DNA from: Actinomycetes bacterium
Lineage (GTDB): Bacteria; Actinomycetota; Acidimicrobiia; Acidimicrobiales; Acidimicrobiaceae
Length of the DNA stretch: 61,555 nucleotides
Assembly (NCBI GenBank): GCA_021819205.1
Contig: JAKARV010000012.1
Coordinates: 1-61,555 of the forward strand
Direction of reading: 5' to 3'
The notes below the pieces were generated by a model that made no database searches, had not been told where the DNA came from, and saw only the letters and a list, made by a program, of their open reading frames with translations. Below are positions 9,255-17,299 of the stretch, piece after piece (position 1 is the stretch's first letter; every line of letters starts with the position of its first letter). Both the position numbers and the translations under genes were made by a program.

Positions 9255-10733
9255 ATGATCGCTTACAGTTCCAAAGGGCAGCGTGCGCTGTTGTCGAAGG
9301 ATGGATTGGCGGGATTGGTAGTCGGATTGGCAGCGATTTTTGTGGTCACGGAAATCCTCCTCCCGTTCCGGGACCACGCCTCGCTCGCCACCTTTGCGCT
9401 GGTCTTAACCGTGCCGGTAGCGGCAGGCGTAGCCGTTGGTGGACCGCTGGCTGGAGCCGCCTCGACGGTGGCCGGCTTCCTTACCTACGACTTCTACTTT
9501 ATCCCACCTTACGGCACTCTCGAGGTTGGTGCCGCGAGCAACTGGGTGGCCTTGGGTGTTTTTGCCCTGGTAGGGGCGATTATCTCGGCTGTTGTCCTCA
9601 GATTCCAGCACGAAAGGGCGAGAGCACTTCGCACCGCGGAGGTTCTGAAGGGCGTTGCTGCGGCTTCGGCCCAGCTGATTGCGGATGACGATGCTGTTGC
9701 GTTGAAGCGGTTGGCGCTGACGACTGCGAAGGAGATTTTCGGTCTTGGAGGGGGCATCATCTACGATGGGGACGCGACGCTGATCGACTCCACAGATCCG
9801 AATGGCAATTTTGCTCAAGTTATCCTTGGCCAACTTCGCGGCGACGGGAGAATTGGATCGATCGGGCCGCACGAAGCCGGTGGCTTCCAGGTTCGCTCCG
9901 TTCGTCTTGCGACCGTCAACCGTGAGTTCGGTGTGATGGTGGTCTGGGCGCGGAATGTAGCGGATGAGCAACTTCCGGCCTTGCAGATTCTTGCCGATCA
10001 GCTTGCCAGTGCGCTCGAGCGGGCGACGCTTCGGGAAGCCCAGATTCGGATCAACACTCTTGAGGAGGTCGATCGGTGGCGGGTTTCCTTGCTGAGGACC
10101 GTCTCTCACGACTTGCTCACCCCCTTGGCGGGGATCAAGACCGCGGTAACGGCGTTGCAGGAAGGGTTGCCGGCACTTGAGGGTCGCGATCGGAGCACGC
10201 TGCTTGCGACCACCGTCGAGCAGGCAGATCGGATCATCCAGCTCGTAACCGACCTGCTGAACGTCAACCGGATCGAGGCGGGAGCTCTCAAACTGCGCTA
10301 CCGGGAAATAGACCTGCGCAGAGTGGTATCCGAGGTGGTCGCTGCCATCGACTTCGTCTCCATCGATGCCGAAGTAGAGATCACTGGCGAGCCTCAGGTG
10401 CTAGCTGTGGTAGACGAGGGCTTGATTCGCGAAGTGATCTGGAACTTGCTCGAGAACGCCGTCCGCCACTCTCCGGTGGGCGGAAAGGTCGAAGTAGGGC
10501 TGTCGCGTTCGAGTGAGTTTGCGGTCATTTCAGTCTCCGACCAAGGGGTTCTCCCGGCGGCCGGGGATAGTTCGAGGATGTTCGACTGGTTCCACCACAG
10601 TGAATCCGGTGGCCGGAGTGGACTGGGCCTCGCCATAGTGGAGGCGTTTGTCGGCGCACACAAGGGCAGCGTTGAAGTCGAGGCAGATTTTGGCTCCACG
10701 GTTTTTCGGGTTGCGCTTCCGGTGGCCCCATGA
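9255..10733 (+). CDS. kdpD: KdpD C-terminal membrane histidine kinase half
   Basis: 492 residues. Residues about 18-115 hold four membrane helices of the DUF4118 type (FLTYDFYFIPPYGT is typical of KdpD). A GAF-like region follows at about 130-260. The kinase core has phospho-acceptor His285 in TVSHDLLTPLAG, N box NLLENAVRHSP and a G box GRSGLGLAIVEA. The KdpD ATPase and USP domains that normally precede it in the same chain are missing; they are the divergent gene whose start codon lies only 20 bp away. Its stop overlaps the kdpE start (ATGA), so kinase and regulator are co-translated. Confidence 0.94.
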   Translation: MIAYSSKGQRALLSKDGLAGLVVGLAAIFVVTEILLPFRDHASLATFALVLTVPVAAGVAVGGPLAGAASTVAGFLTYDFYFIPPYGTLEVGAASNWVALGVFALVGAIISAVVLRFQHERARALRTAEVLKGVAAASAQLIADDDAVALKRLALTTAKEIFGLGGGIIYDGDATLIDSTDPNGNFAQVILGQLRGDGRIGSIGPHEAGGFQVRSVRLATVNREFGVMVVWARNVADEQLPALQILADQLASALERATLREAQIRINTLEEVDRWRVSLLRTVSHDLLTPLAGIKTAVTALQEGLPALEGRDRSTLLATTVEQADRIIQLVTDLLNVNRIEAGALKLRYREIDLRRVVSEVVAAIDFVSIDAEVEITGEPQVLAVVDEGLIREVIWNLLENAVRHSPVGGKVEVGLSRSSEFAVISVSDQGVLPAAGDSSRMFDWFHHSESGGRSGLGLAIVEAFVGAHKGSVEVEADFGSTVFRVALPVAP

Positions 10734-11410
10734 ACCGTATCGTGGTAGTTGATGACGATCTTGCTCTTTTGAAGATTTTGAAGATCGGGCTTGAGTCGAT
10801 CGGCTACACGGTTGTGACTGCCCGAAGAGGGAAAGAGGCGGTGGAACTCTGCGTTGTGGGCCGGCCTGATGTGCTCGTGGTAGATCTCGGACTTCCAGAT
10901 ATCAGCGGCATCGAGGTGTTGCGGCGAGTCCGAGCCGCCGTACCGCTTCGGATCCTGGTTCTTTCCGCCTTTGGCGACGAGGCGATCAAGATCCAGGCTC
11001 TTGATGCCGGTGCGGACGACTACGTTACCAAGCCCTTTGGCATGGGAGAGCTTGCAGCCCGGTTGAGGGCGCTAGGCAGGCGGGTAGAGCCGGATCGCCC
11101 CGTTGAACTTAGCTCTAACGGACTCACTATCGATCCGGTTCGTTGCGAAGTTCGCGCCGAGGATGGGACCTTGGTTCAACTGACCAAACGGGAGTTTGAG
11201 GTGCTCGAGTACTTGGTGAGAAATTCGGGTCGGTTGTGTACCTACCAGATGATCTTGCAGGCTGTCTGGGGGGAGGGCTACGGCTCTGAAACCCACTACG
11301 TACGGGTTTACGTCAATCGCTTGCGGCTAAAGCTTGGCGACGCTGCGATCGTCAACCGGCCCGGCATCGGGTACCTTTGGTCTCCGGGCGGCAGCCGCCA
11401 GCCGCAGTAG
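10730..11410 (+). CDS. kdpE: KdpE-type response regulator
   Basis: 226 residues of OmpR/KdpE type. The receiver has acidic residues D8-D10, phospho-acceptor Asp52 (VVDLGLPD) and Lys101 (VTKPFG). A winged helix follows from about residue 125 (LTKREFEVLEYLVRNSGRL, then YVRVYVNRLRLKL and GIGYLW). It is coupled by ATGA to the kinase half of KdpD. By family it activates kdpABC under K+ limitation. The last gene of this transcript, it is followed by a strong terminator. Confidence 0.95.
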   Translation: MNRIVVVDDDLALLKILKIGLESIGYTVVTARRGKEAVELCVVGRPDVLVVDLGLPDISGIEVLRRVRAAVPLRILVLSAFGDEAIKIQALDAGADDYVTKPFGMGELAARLRALGRRVEPDRPVELSSNGLTIDPVRCEVRAEDGTLVQLTKREFEVLEYLVRNSGRLCTYQMILQAVWGEGYGSETHYVRVYVNRLRLKLGDAAIVNRPGIGYLWSPGGSRQPQ

Positions 11411-11418
11411 CGTGAAAA

Positions 11419-11462
11419 ACCAATTGCCTGCCCCCCTCCGGAGAGGGAAGCAGGCAATTGGT
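11419..11462. terminator. Hairpin terminator between kdpE and convergent gene
   Basis: A 13-bp perfect stem, ACCAATTGCCTGC paired with GCAGGCAATTGGT, encloses a loop that itself can pair (CCCTC/GAGGG). It lies 8 bp after the kdpE stop and 14 bp before the end of the convergent repeat protein gene. It could stop transcription from both sides. The T tract after it on the plus strand is weak. Confidence 0.8.
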
Positions 11463-11475
11463 GCTCGATTTTGGG

Positions 11476-12033
11476 CTATGCTCCAGTTCCGCTGCTGCCG
11501 CCCGTTCCACCAGTTCCGCCGGTTCCACTGGTGCCACCAGTTCCACCAGTGCCGCCCGTTCCACCAGTTCCGCCGGTTCCACTGGTGCCGCCCGTTCCAC
11601 TGGTGCCGCCCGTTCCACTGGTGCCGCCCGTTCCACTGGTGCCGCCCGTTCCGCCGGTTCCACCCGACGGTCTGTGCTTTCCAACCCCACCAGCCAGCAC
11701 TTTGGCCGCTGGCGTGGTGGCGACCTTGGTACCGGCGGGCGTGGCCGAGACTACCGCATAGGCACCAGCGCCAGAACGTGCTATTGCCGAAACCGTCTTG
11801 CCGATACCATGATGGCTGAGCGCCGCTTCGGCTAATCCTTTGGCGGCGTGCGAATTAGCTCCGCTGGGGAGCTGGATTCCCAGCGAACCTGCGGCTTGGG
11901 AGACCGTATTTTGGACGCTTGTTGGAAGTGAACCGGTTGCCGCGGCTGCTGATCCCCCGGCAACCATGGCACCTGCCAACAGGCCAGCCAGGGCCTTTGC
12001 ACTCAAGTGACCTAGTATCGATGCTACCAGCAT
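11476..12033 (-). CDS. Secreted or membrane-anchored Gly/Thr/Ser-repeat protein
   Basis: 185 residues from an ATG at 12033 that has AAGGAGG 8 bases upstream; an upstream start at 12069 lacks one. Residues 1-35 are a hydrophobic N terminus (AKALAGLLAGAMVAGGSAAAA). A small domain follows (LPTSVQNTVSQAAGSLGIQLP), of a kind common in actinobacterial proteins of unknown role. From about residue 120 the chain is almost only GGT, SGT and GGS tripeptides, a flexible low-complexity tail. It lies 146 bp downstream of the S53 peptidase on the same strand. Confidence 0.75.
   Translation of the reverse strand: MLVASILGHLSAKALAGLLAGAMVAGGSAAAATGSLPTSVQNTVSQAAGSLGIQLPSGANSHAAKGLAEAALSHHGIGKTVSAIARSGAGAYAVVSATPAGTKVATTPAAKVLAGGVGKHRPSGGTGGTGGTSGTGGTSGTGGTSGTGGTSGTGGTGGTGGTGGTGGTSGTGGTGGTGGSSGTGA
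11495..11665. repeat. Tandem repeats encoding the Gly/Thr tail
   Basis: Imperfect 9- and 18-bp units of the type CCAGTTCCGCCGGTTCCAC and GGTGCCGCCCGTTCCACT alternate for about 170 bp. They encode GGT/SGT repeats on the minus strand. Several 18-bp units are exact copies, so length variation by slippage is likely. Proline-rich frames on the plus strand here are shadows. Confidence 0.85.
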
Positions 12034-12179
12034 GAGGAAAACCTCCTTGTTAGTTCCAGTCCTACGCATCTTTATATCGGAATATCGTGAAAGAAGACTT
12101 TAGCTTCCGGTAAATGTTACCGAAAATCGATGCCCACTTTTGAGTGCGTGGTATGTCGTGCCAAAAATTCGGCGCCGTT

Positions 12180-13688
12180 TTATCCCGCCACGTCCCGACT
12201 GCTGGTGCGGGCGGATTCCCCTCCGCGGATTGCCCAGCGCCTGTTGGCGATGGTATACGGATAGACCAGCAGCAGCGTAGCGGCACCGGCGCCGGCGACA
12301 ACACCGAGATCGAGCGCGGGATCGGGTGCGGCCGCTTGGAGCATGAGGGCCAACGCTGCGTAACACAGAGCGGCAACCGTTACTCGCAGCGTAGCGGGGA
12401 TGGCGTGAAGCCGTCGAATTCGTGCGCGGATTGCCAGAGTGATGCCCGCCAGGAGTGCGCCCATGATGGCAATGGCTGAGATTACCGAGAACAGCTGCCA
12501 GATTCCCCAGGAAGTGGCGATGGTCGTCTCCGGCCGGAGGCTGGAGGCGGCTGCAACAAGGGCTGAGGGCTCTGGATAGCCGATCCCGACCACGGGATGC
12601 CAAGGAGCTGGGGTCTCTCCTGGAGGGACGGCAAAGGAACTTGGATGCTTCGCCTTGAGTTCGTAGAGATATGGGGCCGCGTTGCCGGTCAATAGACGCT
12701 CGCCAAGGCGCTGGCGTTCTTGGGCGACGATAGCCCAGAGTGCAGCCCAGAGCGGAGCGGCCAGGCTTGTGCCGCCCAGCTGGATCCAGGTGTTAGCCCT
12801 GATGGCCACGCCTGGAGGGCCCGCAAGCCAGGAGATGTCAGGGATCTGGCGCCAAGGACTCTGTGTTGCAGCTTGCCAGAAAGGCGCGGCATACGCCAGA
12901 TCGGCAGAACCGGTTCCGGTCCCGGGCCAGGGAAAGACCTTGTTGTATGAGGTCGAGTACTCTACTCCCCCAACAGCACTCACCCAGGGAAGCATCGCCG
13001 GCAGCGCAGCCCCTGCCCCTTGATCTCCGGATGCGACAAAGGTCGGATAGTTGGCAAGTGGCGCGTAGGTGCTCGCCCCGTGGGGCAGGAACGGGAGCCG
13101 CATGCGGACCAGGGAAAGATTCCCGGAAAGTCCGTAGCTGATGGCAACGGCATTGGGCCTTGCCCTCGCAAGCATCGCCGAAAGCGGCGCCGCTCCGTCG
13201 GCCGGAGCCCAGGAGATCACTGCAAGATGGGCGGCAGGGGCCACTACATGTGCCCACTCGGTATCGAGCATGGTCTCGACGCCAGACCTGGAGGACGAAA
13301 CGTTGGTAGAGCACTTGTTCGCGCAGAGTACGCGGACATCGGGGTTGGGAAGGTTGAAGGCTCGATCGAAATCGGCCATGGCGCTAGCTGAGTAGTCGGG
13401 TTGCGGCGTCTCCTCTACGAGGGCGATGTTGGTGCCAGCACCGTCCAGGGCCGTGGGAAGCTGGAGAAATTCCTTGGAGAACTTGGCTGGAGTCATCACT
13501 GTCGGGTGGTTGTGGAGCAGCGTGGATAGCGAAAGCGGTGGCTGGGGACCTACGCCGGGATTCGCCACTGGGATCGGATTTACGAAGTCGAATCCCAGGG
13601 GGACGAGGCATAGGAGCGCGAAAAGAGCGGCTCCACCCACTCGGGCTGCGAGCCTAGCCCCTGGTAGTCGGGAGCGGTCCATGGACAC
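12180..13688 (-). CDS. Sedolisin-type (S53) serine-carboxyl peptidase
   Basis: 502 residues. A hydrophobic N-terminal helix (about 15-35) is followed by the S53 catalytic fold. Catalytic residues are visible: Glu138 and Asp142 in GVETMLDTEW, Asp222 of the oxyanion site in ASGDQGAG, and Ser308 in GGTSLAAPLWA. Two or three C-terminal membrane helices (about residues 400-480) would tether it. S53 enzymes work at acid pH, so an outward-facing enzyme suggests an acidic habitat. The large prodomain usual in secreted sedolisins is short here. The start could also be the ATG two codons downstream. Confidence 0.9.
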   Translation of the reverse strand: MSMDRSRLPGARLAARVGGAALFALLCLVPLGFDFVNPIPVANPGVGPQPPLSLSTLLHNHPTVMTPAKFSKEFLQLPTALDGAGTNIALVEETPQPDYSASAMADFDRAFNLPNPDVRVLCANKCSTNVSSSRSGVETMLDTEWAHVVAPAAHLAVISWAPADGAAPLSAMLARARPNAVAISYGLSGNLSLVRMRLPFLPHGASTYAPLANYPTFVASGDQGAGAALPAMLPWVSAVGGVEYSTSYNKVFPWPGTGTGSADLAYAAPFWQAATQSPWRQIPDISWLAGPPGVAIRANTWIQLGGTSLAAPLWAALWAIVAQERQRLGERLLTGNAAPYLYELKAKHPSSFAVPPGETPAPWHPVVGIGYPEPSALVAAASSLRPETTIATSWGIWQLFSVISAIAIMGALLAGITLAIRARIRRLHAIPATLRVTVAALCYAALALMLQAAAPDPALDLGVVAGAGAATLLLVYPYTIANRRWAIRGGESARTSSRDVAG

Positions 13689-13853
13689 GTTTAGAGGCTA
13701 CCAGCTGGCAAATTGGGGATACCCAGCCAAAGGAGAGCTCGTGAACAACCTGCTTACACCGAAATGGCACGGCCTAGCTTGCATTACCCGGTTGGTTGAT
13801 CGCAATGCGTCTATTTGAGAAGGGTAAAGATATGCTTATGTGTAGATCTGTAA

Positions 13854-14225
13854 ATGGAGGTTACGGAGTTGACCGGCGATCTTGGAGTTGAGTTGGCAAA
13901 TCCGATGGAGGATGAGCAGGCGGTACGCCTTGTTGCACTGCTGGAGGCGATGGCCGACCTCAACCGTATTCGAATCTTGACCGCGCTGGGCACCGCGTGC
14001 GTGCCGGTAGGACAGATCGTCAGCGCGGTTAAATTGCCGCAGCCGCTGGTCTCCCATCACCTTCGCATCCTTCGAGACCGTGGGGTTGTCCGAGGTGAGA
14101 AGCGCGGGGTTTTCGTCTTCTATTGCGTCGCTTCCGAACGGGTAAAAAAGTTCATCGATGCCGCGATTCTGGCGGTCGATCCTGGAGATTTGGCAGCAAC
14201 AGCCGGCAACCGGGGGCTTGTGTGA
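13854..14225 (+). CDS. ArsR-family winged-helix repressor
   Basis: 123 residues. The HTH core lies at about residues 25-90 (LLEAMADLNRIRILTALG, then QPLVSHHLRILRDRGVV and a wing GVFVFYCV). No ArsR-type metal motif such as ELCVCDL is present; a single Cys in TACVPVGQIV is near its place. The ATG at 13854 has no ribosome binding site, while a TTG at 13869 has GGAGG 8 bases upstream and may be the true start. The stop overlaps the GTG of the MFS gene, so it probably controls that exporter. Confidence 0.88.
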   Translation: MEVTELTGDLGVELANPMEDEQAVRLVALLEAMADLNRIRILTALGTACVPVGQIVSAVKLPQPLVSHHLRILRDRGVVRGEKRGVFVFYCVASERVKKFIDAAILAVDPGDLAATAGNRGLV

Positions 14226-15514
14226 CTGGGGCAAGGCTCGGACTGAGGGAAAACTGGTTCCAGTTCTCCCTCTTCTCGATCATCACTTTTCTGGTGGGCA
14301 TGACCATCGGCGTGGAGAGGGTGGCACTTCCTCCGTTAGCGCGGGAACGGTTCGCGATCACGTCAGTTCTCTATACCGTCTCGTTTCTGTCAGCGTTCGG
14401 GCTGGTCAAGTCTTTGATGAACTTGGTATCGGGCAGGCTTTCGGATCATCGTGGGCGCAAGGTCCTGCTAGTCGCCGGCTGGCTTTTTGCGGTGCCATAC
14501 GCCTTACTCATCATCTTCGCCGCCAACTGGTGGTACGTGCTGGCGGCAAACGCACTCCTCGGGGTGAACCAGGCCCTGACCTGGACGATGTCGGTCTCTT
14601 CCATGATCGACCTGGTAGGTCCCAAAAGCCGGGGATTCGCGGTCGGTGTCAACGAGTCGGCAGGGTACGTAGGCGTTGGGATCGGCGGCATCGCCGCCGG
14701 CATCCTGGTAACCCGGTACGGCCTTCGACCTGTTCCCTACCTGCTCGTGCTCGCGGTGGTCGCCGTCGGGTTGGCGGCTTCGCTGTTTCTGGCCAAGGAG
14801 ACCCTGCCGTGGACGCGTATCGAGGGGAAGCCGCAGGACGGTCCGCATCCGCAACTTTCGGAGATCTTCAAGTACATGAGCCTTCGCGACCGGTCGATGA
14901 TGTCTGCCTGCCATGCCGGGATGATCAACAAGTTCCTCGACAGCCTGGTCGCGGCCTTCCTCCCGCTTTACCTGCTCCGGCTGGGCATAGGCCCCGCGGA
15001 GATCGGTGCGATTGCCGGCACCTACGCCTTGGTATGGGGGATCGGGCAGCTAGCTGGCGGCGCGATCGCCGATCGTTTCGGCCGCCGCCTTCCGATAGTA
15101 TCCGGGACCTTTACCATTGGAGTTGGGCTCGTCGTCTTCTTGGTTGCCGATTCGCCTTTCGCCTTTGCCAGCGGCGCCGTTCTCATGGGTCTGGGGATGG
15201 CCTTGGTCTATCCCAACCTGATCACGGTGGTCGGCGATACCGCGAGCCCGGCTTGGCGCGGTAGCGCGCTGGGGGTGTACCGGCTGTGGAGGGACGGTGG
15301 CTACGCACTCGGACCCGCATTTTTCGGAGTAGTGGCCGCAGTCTTCGGTCTCTCGGGAGCGTTGTGGACAGGTTCCGGCATCGCTGTGGTGTCGGGGATT
15401 GCGCTTTTGGCCTGGCTGGAAGAGTCTCACCCCGACCTTCGGAGCAAGCCGCGAAGGTGGGAAATCGAACCCTGGCTAATCCACTTGACGCCGCCGGATA
15501 GAGCCGGGAATTAA
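14222..15514 (+). CDS. MFS transporter
   Basis: 430 residues from a GTG that overlaps the ArsR gene stop (GTGA). About twelve membrane helices are seen. The loop 2-3 motif reads GRLSDHRGRKVLL and the loop 8-9 equivalent GGAIADRFGRRLP, both typical of drug/H+ antiporter-like MFS proteins. Substrate unknown; coupling to an ArsR regulator suggests efflux of a toxic ion or compound. A longer frame starting at 14123 is inside the regulator and is not used. Its stop abuts the convergent transglutaminase gene. Confidence 0.9.
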   Translation: MTGARLGLRENWFQFSLFSIITFLVGMTIGVERVALPPLARERFAITSVLYTVSFLSAFGLVKSLMNLVSGRLSDHRGRKVLLVAGWLFAVPYALLIIFAANWWYVLAANALLGVNQALTWTMSVSSMIDLVGPKSRGFAVGVNESAGYVGVGIGGIAAGILVTRYGLRPVPYLLVLAVVAVGLAASLFLAKETLPWTRIEGKPQDGPHPQLSEIFKYMSLRDRSMMSACHAGMINKFLDSLVAAFLPLYLLRLGIGPAEIGAIAGTYALVWGIGQLAGGAIADRFGRRLPIVSGTFTIGVGLVVFLVADSPFAFASGAVLMGLGMALVYPNLITVVGDTASPAWRGSALGVYRLWRDGGYALGPAFFGVVAAVFGLSGALWTGSGIAVVSGIALLAWLEESHPDLRSKPRRWEIEPWLIHLTPPDRAGN

Positions 15515-16344
15515 GCCAGCCGTTTGAGGATGACGTTGACCGCCATTTCCGACTCTCCGCTCCCGCTGTAGATGCCGACGAAGGGGGCAACGTCGTTGTA
15601 ATCCCGGCCGTGCCCGATGACAATGTAGCGCTTAGGGTCGAAGTTCAAGTTGGTAGGGTCTATCTGCATCCACCATCCAACCCACGCCTCCACCCACGCG
15701 TGGCTTTCTCCCGCAACTTCTTGTTCAATCTCGCCTTCGGCAAGCGGATAGTAGTAGCCGGAGACGTACCTGGCGGGAATTCCTGCGGCCCTAAGTAGGG
15801 CGATGCAGAGGTGGGAGAAGTCTTGGCAAACTCCCTTTTTGATCTGCCAAGTCTCGGCTGCGGTTGTCGAGACCGCCGTAGATCCGGGTTGGTACCGCAG
15901 GGATCTGTTTACGAACTTTGCCGCTTTAGCGACGGCGCTTGCCGGAGTGTTGGACGCTATTAGCTCCGAGATCATCGCTTGGACGCGCTTATCGGCGGGA
16001 AGTGCGGTCAAAGCCGTTGGGGCGAGTTGCTCGGCGAACTCGTCCTCGTCCCACTTGGGGCTCACGACGGCTGGCACCTCATGCCCAGCCGGGGTCTTGA
16101 CCACCGATCGGGCGACGATTCTGAGCCTGTCGTGCGGATGACGGATGTCAAACCGTTGGACCATGGTGTCCCAGTAGTCGCGATACGGGAAGAGGTTGAC
16201 CGGCGGAGAGATCTCTAGCCCGGTCTCGAGAACGAGCTGCTCCCCGTTCTCTTGCGGCGTCATCCTGATTTCGTTGTAGGAGACTTGGGCCGGTTCGGTG
16301 TACCGGTACTCGGTGACGTGCTCGACGGCGATGGTCCAGCTCAT
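15511..16344 (-). CDS. Transglutaminase-like cysteine protease family protein
   Basis: 277 residues from an ATG overlapping the stop of the alpha-E gene (ATGA). The N-terminal beta domain is of the transglut_N type (HVTEYRYTEPAQVSYNEIRM). The catalytic triad is intact: Cys173 in KKGVCQDFSH, His215 in GESHAWVEAW, Asp229 in QIDPTN. Such proteins are fixed partners of circularly permuted ATP-grasp and alpha-E proteins, a set proposed to make or cut a peptide-like bond in an unknown product. It is the last gene of this three-gene operon. Confidence 0.93.
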   Translation of the reverse strand: MSWTIAVEHVTEYRYTEPAQVSYNEIRMTPQENGEQLVLETGLEISPPVNLFPYRDYWDTMVQRFDIRHPHDRLRIVARSVVKTPAGHEVPAVVSPKWDEDEFAEQLAPTALTALPADKRVQAMISELIASNTPASAVAKAAKFVNRSLRYQPGSTAVSTTAAETWQIKKGVCQDFSHLCIALLRAAGIPARYVSGYYYPLAEGEIEQEVAGESHAWVEAWVGWWMQIDPTNLNFDPKRYIVIGHGRDYNDVAPFVGIYSGSGESEMAVNVILKRLA

Positions 16345-17297
16345 ATGAGTCCGGCTCCGCTGAAGCCCCGCCGGTGCCAGGCGCCGAAGTCGGTAGCCGC
16401 AAAGTAGCGCTCCGATATCGCCTGTGACGCCAGGGTGGTCGTGAGCGACAAATTCTCGAGAACAGCCTCGATGTTGCTGCTGATGTCGGCGGTGGAGCGA
16501 AAAGTAAGCTCGGTGCGTGCCCGCTCCACCAGTTGCTGGACCGGGTTGGGCACCGTTGTCCGAGCAGGCCCGCCGGAGATGCCGGCTAGGCAACTCTCCG
16601 CGGACAGGAGCCCAAAGTGGACGCTTCGGGGAAACTGCCTGTCCAAAAGGAGGAACTCGAGAATCGAACTTGGGTTCACGACTCCATGGTATGCCCGGAG
16701 GTAGCTTTCGAAGGCGGAACAAAGCCTCAGGGTCGTGACCCAGTCGGCATTGGTGGCGGTGATGGTGAACCGGAGCCGGAGCAGGCGGGCGGTCATGTCG
16801 ACCCGCTCCAGGAACTTTCCAAGCTCAAGGAAGTTCCACCCCTCGTCCCTGGGCATGGACTCGTTGATGATGCCAACGATCGTCGCCACCCTCTCGTGCG
16901 CCAGCTTACCGTATCTGAAGAAGGCGGATATCGACGATCCCCGGCTGCTCTCCGCTGAAGGAACCAGCATTCTTTCGGCCACGTTGATCGCCTCGTAGAC
17001 CTCGCTGGGCAGGATCTCCCTCAGGCCGTTGGCGTTGCGCCTCGCGGCGGCGATCGCGGCGGCGATCGAGTTGGGGTGCTCCCGGTTTTTGCCCAACAAG
17101 TTCACTAGCTCGAGCGGTGTAGTGGGTGTTTCGGCGGGAAAGTGCATCCCCAGCGTGGTCAGGAAGGTTTCCGGCGGCGTCTTCGGGCCATACTCCAGCT
17201 CGTGGTGGAGGTGGACTTCGAGGATGCGTGCGGTATCGTCGGCGCGTTCCAGGTACCTGGCAAGCCAAAAAAGCGACTCGGCCATGCGCGCTAGCAT
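16341..17297 (-). CDS. Alpha-E domain protein
   Basis: 318 residues, nearly all helical, as in the alpha-E family. The hallmark start LARMAESLFWLARYLERAD is present, as are repeated helix motifs (FLELGKFLERVDMTARLL). No enzymatic motif is known for the family. The ATG at 17297 is 2 bp after the ATP-grasp stop; the much longer open frame upstream is within the ATP-grasp gene. Middle gene of the ATP-grasp/alpha-E/transglutaminase operon; probably a scaffold or substrate-binding partner. Confidence 0.93.
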   Translation of the reverse strand: MLARMAESLFWLARYLERADDTARILEVHLHHELEYGPKTPPETFLTTLGMHFPAETPTTPLELVNLLGKNREHPNSIAAAIAAARRNANGLREILPSEVYEAINVAERMLVPSAESSRGSSISAFFRYGKLAHERVATIVGIINESMPRDEGWNFLELGKFLERVDMTARLLRLRFTITATNADWVTTLRLCSAFESYLRAYHGVVNPSSILEFLLLDRQFPRSVHFGLLSAESCLAGISGGPARTTVPNPVQQLVERARTELTFRSTADISSNIEAVLENLSLTTTLASQAISERYFAATDFGAWHRRGFSGAGLI

Positions 17298-17299
17298 TT

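Noticed and set aside
11495-11665. Proline-rich proteins on the plus strand
   Set aside because: They are reverse readings of the Gly/Thr repeats; the minus-strand gene has a signal region and an ideal ribosome binding site.
14123-14221. Upstream extension of the MFS transporter
   Set aside because: Lies inside the ArsR-type gene; the GTG at 14222 gives the usual MFS start and GTGA coupling.
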